A DNA stretch of 11,950 nucleotides from CAZVPF01 sp964628195. Lineage in GTDB: Bacteria > Planctomycetota > Phycisphaerae > Sedimentisphaerales > Anaerohalosphaeraceae. The notes beneath the pieces are model-generated. The model was not told the origin of the DNA. It searched no databases and saw only the letters and a program-made list of their open reading frames with translations. The position numbers were made by a program, and so were the translations under genes. The stretch covers positions 1 to 11,950 of the forward strand of contig CAZVPF010000067.1 in assembly GCA_964628195.1 (NCBI GenBank). The letters run 5' to 3'. Positions 6,661 through 11,950 of the stretch are shown in pieces. Position 1 is the first letter of the stretch; every line of letters starts with the position of its first letter.

Positions 6661-6665
6661 TCATA

Positions 6666-6825
6666 GTGAATTGACAATCGGGGGTGTTAACTAAAACACC
6701 GCAGCTATTAAAAAAACTTAAAAGTACGATACACATACTTTTTTCACATAGCTGGGTTGTTCGACACTAAACTCAGCATCCTCCAACCTAAGGGCCGACT
6801 CCTCCTCTTCGGCCCTTATTTTTTT
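6666..6825 (+). ncRNA. candidate structured small RNA with anti-Shine-Dalgarno loop
   Basis: A stretch of about 160 nt without a credible ORF sits between a candidate promoter and a strong intrinsic terminator, dense in pairing. GGTGTT/AACACC (6683-6688/6695-6700) is a perfect 6-bp hairpin. CAGCTAT/ATAGCTG (6702-6708/6748-6754) encloses AAAAGTA/TACTTTT (6720-6726/6736-6742). GGTTG/CAACC (6755-6759/6784-6788) comes next, then the terminator stem. The terminator loop CTCCTCCTCT (6799-6808) and TCCTCC (6779-6784) are complementary to GGAGG-type ribosome-binding sites, a known design for trans-acting translational repressors. It is not recognisable as 6S RNA, tmRNA or SRP RNA. Alternatively the region is a long 3' UTR of the trp operon. 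Confidence 0.45.
6789..6825 (+). terminator. strong intrinsic terminator
   Basis: TAAGGGCCGA (6789-6798) and TCGGCCCTTA (6809-6818) form a perfect 10-bp stem with a 10-base pyrimidine loop, followed by seven Ts (6819-6825). It faces the plus strand. It lies about 430 bases after trpA, which fits the end of an independent small transcript better than the operon's own terminator, though it would also stop trp read-through. Positions 6826-6892 hold nothing I can identify; a short open frame there is basic and low-complexity and runs into the antisense of the next gene. Confidence 0.9.
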
Positions 6826-6892
6826 GCGCCTAAACAGGCCCAGCCGCAGCGGACTTAAGCCCCGCAAACATCAACCCATTCCCCGGCGCACT

Positions 6893-6933
6893 AAAAAGGG
6901 CGTGCCTCAGGCACGCCCCTCAGGCACGCCCTT
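6893..6933 (-). terminator. intrinsic terminator of the beta-helix gene
   Basis: Read on the minus strand, GGGCGTGCC-tga-GGCACGCCC (6918-6898) is a perfect 9-bp GC-rich stem followed by five Ts (6897-6893). It begins 45 bases past the stop codon of the minus-strand gene. A second copy of the upstream arm (6931-6923) offers an alternative 11-bp stem, 6933-6923 with 6906-6896. On the plus strand the hairpin is followed by As, so it works in one direction only. Confidence 0.82.
6906..6931. repeat. 13-bp tandem duplication inside the terminator
   Basis: CTCAGGCACGCCC occurs twice back to back (6906-6918 and 6919-6931). The duplication gives the minus-strand terminator two interchangeable 5' arms. 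It looks like a local slippage or duplication event within the inverted repeat. Confidence 0.85.
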
Positions 6934-6962
6934 AAAAAACAAATACACATTACGTTCGGCTG

Positions 6963-8375
6963 TTAATACCACGGCGCCTCATCAAGCCAGAAGCTGCCGA
7001 ATTCAACGAGGTCCCCCGGCCCTACCGTGCCGTCAGCCGGCTCAGCCAAATCGCACAACTTGTTATATTCCGTCTCGCCCTCACTGCTGCCCCACGAATA
7101 ACCAAGCTTCGCCAGGTCGGCGTAATTGACGATCCCGTCTTCGGTAATATCGCCCGGTATGCTGCCTGTCTCGTCTGCGCCCATATCCACCCGTCCAAGC
7201 CTGACCCTGTCATCCATATCAATGTCAACTTCACACGCGCTCATGACATAAGTGGGATCGCCCGCGTTGAAGCAGGGCGATAAATAATCTATATGTAAAT
7301 CACCGGGGACCCAGAAATCATCACTCGGATCGCCCGCCGTGCCGTTATCATCCCAATAACCCGCAGCGACAAACATCGGATCGGCGTCAATATTTCCTGT
7401 ACCCGTGTAACCGCCCATAACATCACTGTAATCAACAGTAACACCACCGAGCTGGTCAAGATAGATTTCATTGGGGGTGTTTTGCCAGAGAATACTGTTG
7501 GAAACCGACGGATCCAGAGATCTGTAGCAATATAGCGCGCTTCCATTTATGCTTGCGAAATTTCCATAAACTGTGCAATTCTTTATTACCGGGTCACCAT
7601 AATAATTACAGAAAAACGCTGCACCCTTTTTGGCCCGGTTGCCGGCTATGATACAGCTTGAAAATACCGGATCGCAGCCATAGACATAGACCGCCCCGCC
7701 TTCTGCGACGCTGCCATCATTATAGTTACCCTCTATATAACAGCCTTTGAATAAAGCATTTGAATTACGTAAATGAATTGCTGCCCCGTAACCGGCGCCA
7801 TTACATGTGTTCCCCTGGAAAACACAGTTGTCAACGGTTATGGTGCTTGAGTTTTCGCAGTAAACACCTCCGCCTTTGGGGGAACTGTTTTCTTCTATTA
7901 TGCAGTCAATGAAAACTGCCTCGCTGTCGGTGCAATGGATCGCACCGCCCTCGGTATCTGCTGCGTTCAGGGATATTACACAGCGGTCAATAACCGGGGA
8001 CGCCGAATAAATATAAAAACCACCTCCGAGATTAGAATAGCCGTTGGTGACCGTCAAACCTGAAACCCTTGCATCCGAACCTTCGCCACTGTCAAATGTG
8101 AAAATTCTTGAACTGCCCTCGCCGTCGATTATCGTTCCTGCAACCACAGCCGGATTGTCAGGGTCGGTGCTTCTTAAAGTAATTAACTTGCCGTTAAAAT
8201 CGATATTAGTGTTTTCCGCCCCTGTCCAGATACCAACTTCCAGAACAATGACATCATAGTCATTAGCTGCATTAATAGCCGATTGAATGCTCGCATAATC
8301 GCCCGGAACGTTGATTTCAATCGCGAATGCAACACCGCATAAAAGCAGTGTAATTGCCAATAAAAACCTTTTCAT
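6963..8375 (-). CDS. secreted right-handed parallel beta-helix protein with dockerin-like C terminus
   Basis: The 470-residue protein is predicted to be exported; function unknown. Residues 1-18 are a Sec signal peptide (MKRF, Leu-rich core, AFA cleavage site). VPGDYASIQSAINAA (23-37) is the usual opening of pectate-lyase-like beta-helix proteins. Residues about 105-300 hold roughly seven coils with a recurring pattern of Cys or Ile, then GN, then GGA or GGG, then aromatic. RVDMGADE (395-402) is a common planctomycete motif. GDITEDGIVNYADL (408-421) fits a dockerin type I calcium loop (Asp409, Thr411, Asp413, Asn417, Asp420); a second, degenerate copy lies at 442-464. Polysaccharide binding or cleavage is plausible but no catalytic residues can be assigned. 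ATG at 8375 follows AGGAGA (8388-8383) at seven bases. It has its own terminator. Confidence 0.9.
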   Translation of the reverse strand: MKRFLLAITLLLCGVAFAIEINVPGDYASIQSAINAANDYDVIVLEVGIWTGAENTNIDFNGKLITLRSTDPDNPAVVAGTIIDGEGSSRIFTFDSGEGSDARVSGLTVTNGYSNLGGGFYIYSASPVIDRCVISLNAADTEGGAIHCTDSEAVFIDCIIEENSSPKGGGVYCENSSTITVDNCVFQGNTCNGAGYGAAIHLRNSNALFKGCYIEGNYNDGSVAEGGAVYVYGCDPVFSSCIIAGNRAKKGAAFFCNYYGDPVIKNCTVYGNFASINGSALYCYRSLDPSVSNSILWQNTPNEIYLDQLGGVTVDYSDVMGGYTGTGNIDADPMFVAAGYWDDNGTAGDPSDDFWVPGDLHIDYLSPCFNAGDPTYVMSACEVDIDMDDRVRLGRVDMGADETGSIPGDITEDGIVNYADLAKLGYSWGSSEGETEYNKLCDLAEPADGTVGPGDLVEFGSFWLDEAPWY

Positions 8376-8404
8376 CTCACCGTCTCCTAACTCAATAAAA
8401 TGTT

Positions 8405-8410
8405 ATTATA
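8405..8410 (-). promoter_or_regulatory. possible -10 of the beta-helix gene
   Basis: The minus strand reads TATAAT at 8410-8405, which would start a transcript near 8398, about 23 bases before the ATG. No -35-like hexamer lies at 16-18 bases, so an activator would be needed or the match is chance in AT-rich DNA. Confidence 0.25.
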
Positions 8411-8492
8411 TACCGCAAACAAAGTGTTCCTGTATGTTTTTATACCATATTAAACGGCGTTAAATCAACCTGTTTTTTGTATTTTAACTATA

Positions 8493-8622
8493 TTAATATT
8501 ATCCACAAATCAAGGTTTGCACAAATCGGGCCGATAAATATTAAGAATATGTGTAGACAAAACAGCCTTGATTAATATAATTAAATATTAAGTCTAAAAA
8601 CTAACTCATGTGTTAATATTAA
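8493..8622. repeat. repeated TAATATTA motifs in the divergent promoter region
   Basis: TTAATATTA at 8493-8501, TAAATATTAAG at 8535-8545 and again at 8582-8592, and the perfect 10-bp palindrome TTAATATTAA at 8613-8622 are related AT-rich words spread over the spacer between the beta-helix gene and the response regulator. They flank the regulator's promoter and could be binding sites, for example for autoregulation. Chance in AT-rich DNA is a real alternative. The spacer also holds one perfect DnaA-box match, TTATCCACA (8499-8507). Confidence 0.3.
8554..8581 (+). promoter_or_regulatory. sigma70-type promoter of the response regulator
   Basis: TAGACA (8554-8559, five of six matches to TTGACA) and a perfect TATAAT (8576-8581) are separated by 16 bases. 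The start would be near 8588, leaving about 50 bases of leader. One TAAATATTAAG copy overlaps the predicted start point. Confidence 0.6.
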
Positions 8623-8637
8623 ATCAAAAAAACGCCT

Positions 8638-9330
8638 ATGCCCACAAAACTGCTTGTAGTTGATGACCAGCCGGATGTGCTTGAACTTTTGAGCATGATA
8701 TTGACGGGTGAAGGTTACGAAGTCCGATCAGCCGCCTCGGCGAAACAGGCGGTCAACATTATCACTAAGTCCTTACCAGACCTTATCTTACTGGATGTAA
8801 TGCTCGGCGAAACATCCGGAACCACCCTGCTCGGCAGGCTCAAAAACAGCCCCTCGACGGCGCGGATTCCGGTTATTATGCTAACGGCGAAAGATAAGGA
8901 TACTGATGTTGTGGTGGCGCTGAAGCTGGGGGCGGACGATTATATTACCAAACCATATAATTCAGATGTGCTTCTTGCACGCATTGAGGCGGTGCTGAGG
9001 CGAACTTACGGCCACGCCGACGATACAACGAATTACGTCACAGCGGGTCCTATAAAGCTTAATCCGCAGACGAGGCAGGCATGGCTCGATAACGGGATGC
9101 TTGAGCTGACGGCAAGTGAGTTTAATATATTGTCGACGCTGGTAGCCAAACAGCCGGAACCCGTTACCAGAGAAGAACTTAAGAGAGTTTTGCCGGCCGA
9201 TGAGACTAATCCGAAGCCGCGGATCGTCGATGTTCACGTCGCGGCGATACGCAAGAAGCTTAAAAAGCACTCAAATCTCATAAAGACAGTGCACGGAACA
9301 GGTTACCGCTTTCGGACGCATCTTCCGTAA
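8638..9330 (+). CDS. OmpR/PhoB-family response regulator (orphan)
   Basis: A 230-residue two-domain transcription regulator. The receiver domain (1-119) has the acidic pair Asp9-Asp10, phospho-acceptor Asp53 in LLDVML, Thr83 in MLTAK and Lys105 in TKPY, so it should be phosphorylatable. The C-terminal winged helix (about 135-228) has LTASEFNIL (157-165), the recognition-helix segment RIVDVHVAAIRKKL (195-208) and TVHGTGYRFR (217-226). No sensor kinase is adjacent, so partner and signal are unknown. No Shine-Dalgarno precedes ATG 8638 (the upstream bases are A-rich); the start is chosen because the family begins with KLLVVDDQ. Its divergent neighbour, the beta-helix gene, is a possible target by position only. 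Confidence 0.93.
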   Translation: MPTKLLVVDDQPDVLELLSMILTGEGYEVRSAASAKQAVNIITKSLPDLILLDVMLGETSGTTLLGRLKNSPSTARIPVIMLTAKDKDTDVVVALKLGADDYITKPYNSDVLLARIEAVLRRTYGHADDTTNYVTAGPIKLNPQTRQAWLDNGMLELTASEFNILSTLVAKQPEPVTREELKRVLPADETNPKPRIVDVHVAAIRKKLKKHSNLIKTVHGTGYRFRTHLP

Positions 9331-9446
9331 AAAAAATTTAAAAAAATTTTGCCCAAAAATGAGGCTCAAAACACCCTGATTTTCCATGATTTTTCGAGAT
9401 TTTTCCTGAATTCTTATAAATTTTGTTAAAAAATCGTTATTTTTTC
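9329..9446. other. phased A/T tracts, probably bent DNA
   Basis: A-tracts at about 9329-9336, 9340-9346 and 9355-9359 are followed by GATTTTCC or GATTTTTC words at 9378, 9388 and 9398, spaced exactly ten bases. Tracts in step with the helix usually give intrinsic curvature. At the end, AAAAAAT (9428-9434) and ATTTTTT (9439-9445) form an AT-only hairpin with a T-rich side that might weakly terminate the response-regulator transcript; no GC-rich terminator is present. Positions 9447-9496 hold nothing further. Confidence 0.3.
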
Positions 9447-9496
9447 GGAACATTCGGCCGGTGAAACAAGAAATGAAATCCTAACAAATTTTTAAC

Positions 9497-9525
9497 TTGA
9501 TTTAAATACGACTTTGGTATATTAT
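9497..9525 (+). promoter_or_regulatory. candidate fusA promoter
   Basis: TTGATT (9497-9502, four of six) and TATTAT (9520-9525, five of six) are separated by 17 bases. The start would be near 9532, about 220 bases before the fusA ATG. The tract-rich DNA directly upstream could strengthen it. It gives fusA its own promoter, separate from any ribosomal-protein operon. Confidence 0.6.
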
Positions 9526-9555
9526 GCCCAGACCTGCTTAAATGGAGGGAATCTT

Positions 9556-9585
9556 ATGCAGCTTCCAGCCTCGTTTACAGGTTGA
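9556..9585 (+). CDS. possible nine-codon leader ORF in the fusA 5' region
   Basis: ATG 9556 opens MQLPASFTG, ending in TGA at 9583-9585. It is preceded by GGAGGG (9544-9549) at six bases, a better Shine-Dalgarno than that of fusA itself. Its last codons and stop form the 5' arm of the hairpin at 9575-9619, so translating it would affect folding. No run of one amino acid is present, so it is not a standard attenuation peptide. It could be a chance ORF behind a chance purine run. Confidence 0.33.
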   Translation: MQLPASFTG

Positions 9586-9619
9586 ACTTTAAGCTCTATT
9601 AAAGGTTTGTAACCTGTAA
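9575..9619 (+). promoter_or_regulatory. structured fusA leader with alternative hairpins
   Basis: TTACAGGTT (9575-9583) and AACCTGTAA (9611-9619) are perfect 9-bp arms. Inside, AACTTT (9585-9590) can pair with AAGGTT (9602-9607) with one U-G. A competing local hairpin uses the second AGGTT copy: AGGTT (9603-9607) with AACCT (9611-9615). A ribosome ending translation at 9583-9585 would hide the first arm and favour the second form. No U-tract follows, so control would be at translation or mRNA stability rather than termination. Paired by eye. Confidence 0.4.
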
Positions 9620-9622
9620 CCC

Positions 9623-9683
9623 GAAGTAATGAAATTAAACTTCAGCGGACGGTTGAAGTGTTTCAATTGTTCCGTGAGAAACA
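9623..9683 (+). other. second cluster of competing hairpins before fusA
   Basis: ACTTCA (9639-9644) can pair with TGAAGT (9654-9659). Its ACTTC part can instead pair with GAAGT (9623-9627). TGTTTC (9659-9664) can pair with GAAACA (9678-9683). These are short stems and individually weak. From 9684 to 9743 the leader is A-rich and looks unstructured up to the fusA ribosome-binding site. Confidence 0.25.
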
Positions 9684-9752
9684 GGTGTTTAGTTTAAAAA
9701 TTAAAAGACAGAAAAACAGATAGAAAAATTCAGTCAGGACAGTTAGGGAAAA

Positions 9753-11837
9753 ATGGAAAACATCAGAAAGATCAGAAACATTGGAATATCGGCACATATC
9801 GATTCGGGAAAGACAACACTGACCGAGCGTATGCTTTATTACGCTGGCAGGATACACCGCATGCAGGAAGTGCATGACGATAAAGGGGGCGCTACGATGG
9901 ACTTTATGGACCTGGAGCGCGAGAGGGGTATCACCATCGCCTCTGCCGCGACGCAGGTAAGCTGGCGCGACCAGTCGATTAACATTATCGACACGCCGGG
10001 CCACGTTGACTTCACTGTCGAGGTCGAGCGTTCGCTTCGCGTTCTTGACGGCGCGGTCATGATCCTCTGCGCGGTAGGCGGGGTGCAAAGCCAGTCGGTA
10101 ACAGTTGACCAGCAGATGAAACGCTACGGTGTTCCGCGTATAGCTTTTATAAATAAGATGGACAGGACCGGGGCGGACCCTGCGAGGGTTAAAAAAGACA
10201 TCGCGGAAAAGCTCGGACTAAACGTCGTGCCGATTCAATTGAACATGGGCGCCGGCGAGAAGTTCGAGGGCGTGATAGACCTTGTCGAAATGAAGGCGTT
10301 CGCTTTCGCGGGCGATACGGGTGATAAGGTTATAAGAACCGACATACCCGAACAGTACGTTGAAAAGGCAAAAGAGGCAAGGGCCGCAATGCTCGATACG
10401 CTGAGCATGTATAACGACGAAATGATGGAGGTTATGCTCGAAGAGCAGGAGCCCGGCAGCGAAATGGTCAGGCAGACCATTCGCGAGGCAGCCATCAACA
10501 GGGACATTGTTCCGCTGATGATGGGTTCGGCGTTCAAGAACAAGGGCGTACAGCCGCTTCTTGACGCGGTTTGCGATTATCTGCCGAGCCCGCTGGATAT
10601 AACGGCATTTGCCCGTGACCACAGCAACGAGGGCAGCGAGGTTCCGCTTGCAAGCGACCCGGACGCGGCGCCGGTCGCGATGGTGTTCAAGATCGCCGAC
10701 GAGTCTTTCGGCCAACTGAGCTACACGCGCGTTTACCAGGGCGTTATCCGCAAGGGTATGAGCTATCAGAACGCGAGAACGGGCAAGACGATGCGCATAG
10801 GCAGGATACTGAAGATGCACGCCAACGACCGCGAGGACATTGACGAAGCGGGCCCTGGCGATATTGTCGCCGTGATGGGTCTTGACTGCGCCAGCGGCGA
10901 CACAATCTGCGGGCAGGGCGTGAATTACTCTCTTGAGAGTATTTACGTAGCCGACCCGGTTATCAGCCTTTCAGTGACGCCGGCTAATTCGCAGAGCCAG
11001 GACCGGATGGGCAAGGCTCTTAACAGGTTCATGAAAGAGGACCCGACTTTCCGCGTGTCGAGCGACCCGGAGACGGGCGAGACCATTATCGCGGGCATGG
11101 GCGAGCTTCACCTCGATGTTTATATCGAGCGGATGAAGCGTGAGTACAAGGCCGAGGTGACAGTCGGCCAGCCGAACGTGAGCTATCGCGAGGCGCCTAC
11201 GCAGGTTTCCGAGTTCAACTACCGCCACAAAAAGCAGACCGGCGGTTCGGGGCAGTTCGCACACGTAGTGGGCAAACTTTCGCCGATGGGGCCGGATGAT
11301 GAGGGCGTTTACGAGTTTATCGACAATATCACGGGCGGCAATATTCCGTCGGAGTATATACCATCGGTCAATAAGGGCTTCCAGGACGCGATGAAGAAGG
11401 GGCCTATCGCGGGTTATGAGATAGTCAACTGCAGGATGGAGCTTAATGACGGCTCGTCGCATTCGGTGGACTCGAGCGATATGGCGTTCCGCATTGCGGG
11501 CCGTGACGCGTTTATCGAGGCGTTCAGGAAGGCAAAGCCCTGCCTGCTCGAGCCGGTTATGAAAGTGGAAGTTGAGCTTCCGACCGAGTTCCAGGGGCCG
11601 GTTGTGGGCGATATCAACTCGCGGCGCGGGATCATAATGGGGACCGAGGTTAAAGAAAACTTTACCGTGGTTTCGGCGAATGTTCCGCTGGCGGGTATGT
11701 TCGGTTACGCGACGGTTGTTCGCGGGCTGACCAAGGGGATGGGCACATTCTCGATGGAGATGTCGCATTATTCACGCGTTCCGGAGAAGCTGGCGCAGGA
11801 GATCATCAATAACAGGCGCGACAAGCAGGCGGTTTGA
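9753..11837 (+). CDS. fusA: translation elongation factor G, spdEFG1 / mitochondrial EF-G1-like type
   Basis: GTPase that drives tRNA-mRNA translocation on the ribosome. The 694 residues are complete: G1 AHIDSGKT (14-21), RGIT (58-61), DTPGH (80-84) with catalytic His84, NKMD (134-137) and GSA (258-260). Domain II spans about 300-395 and domain III starts at DPVISL. Domain IV carries TGGSGQFAHV (496-505) and DGSSHSVDSS (566-575) with the tip His570; domain V closes the protein. Serine in AHIDSGKT (classical EF-G has alanine), GGVQSQS (109-115), GSAFKNKGVQPLLDAV and GLDCASGDT match mitochondrial EF-G1 closely, placing it in the spdEFG1 group. Start: ATG after AGGG (9745-9748), a short four-base spacing. 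No rpsL, rpsG or tuf is adjacent. Such genomes often carry further EF-G paralogues, so translocase function is inferred from sequence class. Confidence 0.95.
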   Translation: MENIRKIRNIGISAHIDSGKTTLTERMLYYAGRIHRMQEVHDDKGGATMDFMDLERERGITIASAATQVSWRDQSINIIDTPGHVDFTVEVERSLRVLDGAVMILCAVGGVQSQSVTVDQQMKRYGVPRIAFINKMDRTGADPARVKKDIAEKLGLNVVPIQLNMGAGEKFEGVIDLVEMKAFAFAGDTGDKVIRTDIPEQYVEKAKEARAAMLDTLSMYNDEMMEVMLEEQEPGSEMVRQTIREAAINRDIVPLMMGSAFKNKGVQPLLDAVCDYLPSPLDITAFARDHSNEGSEVPLASDPDAAPVAMVFKIADESFGQLSYTRVYQGVIRKGMSYQNARTGKTMRIGRILKMHANDREDIDEAGPGDIVAVMGLDCASGDTICGQGVNYSLESIYVADPVISLSVTPANSQSQDRMGKALNRFMKEDPTFRVSSDPETGETIIAGMGELHLDVYIERMKREYKAEVTVGQPNVSYREAPTQVSEFNYRHKKQTGGSGQFAHVVGKLSPMGPDDEGVYEFIDNITGGNIPSEYIPSVNKGFQDAMKKGPIAGYEIVNCRMELNDGSSHSVDSSDMAFRIAGRDAFIEAFRKAKPCLLEPVMKVEVELPTEFQGPVVGDINSRRGIIMGTEVKENFTVVSANVPLAGMFGYATVVRGLTKGMGTFSMEMSHYSRVPEKLAQEIINNRRDKQAV

Positions 11838-11840
11838 TCA

Positions 11841-11917
11841 GGTTATAGGGGATAGGTTATAGGTTATAGGGGATAGGAATCAGGAATCAGGAAACAGAAA
11901 TCAGGCAATAGGCATTT
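11841..11917 (+). repeat. eleven tandem heptanucleotide repeats after fusA
   Basis: Starting four bases after the fusA TGA, the sequence divides into 7-base units: GGTTATA, GGGGATA, GGTTATA, GGTTATA, GGGGATA, GGAATCA, GGAATCA, GGAAACA, GAAATCA, GGCAATA, GGCATTT. Nearly all begin with GG and most end in TA or CA, while the middle varies. This resembles the short tandemly repeated heptamers known from cyanobacterial genomes. In RNA, GG every seven bases could support a two-layer G-quadruplex. Confidence 0.9.
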
Positions 11918-11934
11918 GGGCGTGTTGCCCAAGT
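11914..11934 (+). other. hairpin downstream of the heptad repeats
   Basis: TTGGGC (11916-11921) and GCCCAA (11927-11932) are perfect arms around GTGTT; A-U and U-G pairs extend the stem to eight. No T-run follows within the window (TGGTAAAAATTTAACA), so it is at best a poor terminator for fusA. Nothing else is seen before the window ends. Confidence 0.35.
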
Positions 11935-11950
11935 TGGTAAAAATTTAACA

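Noticed and set aside
6824..7129. Open frame of 101 codons on the plus strand
   Set aside because: Starts inside the terminator T-run, is Pro/Arg/Thr-rich and low-complexity, has no ribosome-binding site, and overlaps the terminator and 3' end of the well-supported minus-strand gene.
8499..8507. Perfect DnaA box TTATCCACA in an AT-rich spacer, as a sign of a replication origin
   Set aside because: Only one exact box; other candidates nearby differ at two or more positions. No dnaA, dnaN, gidA or parAB is adjacent. With one free position, a single match on either strand of 12 kb is not unusual.
1..11950. tRNA, rRNA, CRISPR array, insertion sequence or prophage
   Set aside because: No cloverleaf, rRNA-like segment, regularly spaced repeat-spacer pattern, transposase or integrase was recognised. 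The only tandem arrays are the 13-bp duplication and the heptads.

Overview
The window is most likely bacterial chromosome from a planctomycete, probably class Phycisphaerae. Three things suggest this. The EF-G is of the spdEFG1 (mitochondrial EF-G1-like) type known from spirochaetes, planctomycetes and deltaproteobacteria. A secreted beta-helix protein ends in a dockerin-like module of the kind abundant in Phycisphaerae. Spacers are very AT-rich while genes are GC-rich. The assignment is inferred from protein character and was not searched.

Layout. Positions 1-93 may be the 3' end of an upstream gene. Positions 125-436 are a long regulatory leader, followed by a compact six-gene tryptophan operon, trpE-trpG-trpD-trpF-trpB-trpA (443-6360, all +). 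Positions 6361-6962 are non-coding: a candidate small RNA ending in a strong terminator (6789-6825), then a terminator facing the other way. A secreted right-handed beta-helix protein lies on the minus strand (6963-8375). It is divergent from an orphan OmpR-family response regulator (8638-9330, +). A 422-bp AT-rich spacer then holds a good promoter and a structured leader before fusA (9753-11837, +). A run of eleven 7-bp repeats follows the fusA stop codon.

How it works together. The trp genes encode the path from chorismate to tryptophan except one step: trpC (indole-3-glycerol-phosphate synthase), usually between trpD and trpF, is absent, so that enzyme must come from elsewhere. The most striking element is upstream of trpE. 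An 18-codon leader ORF at 179-235 (MHRNYVDNLNNWWWRPIE) with three consecutive Trp codons is followed by a textbook intrinsic terminator (289-316). This is the architecture of ribosome-mediated transcription attenuation. The predicted promoter places the transcript start at or next to the leader AUG, so trpL may be leaderless, and an 18-bp perfect palindrome (173-190) covers that point as a possible operator.

Other items worth attention are the candidate sRNA, whose terminator loop is complementary to Shine-Dalgarno sequences; the fusA leader, with a nine-codon ORF overlapping alternative hairpins; and the heptad repeats. All RNA structures were paired by eye, without energy calculation.
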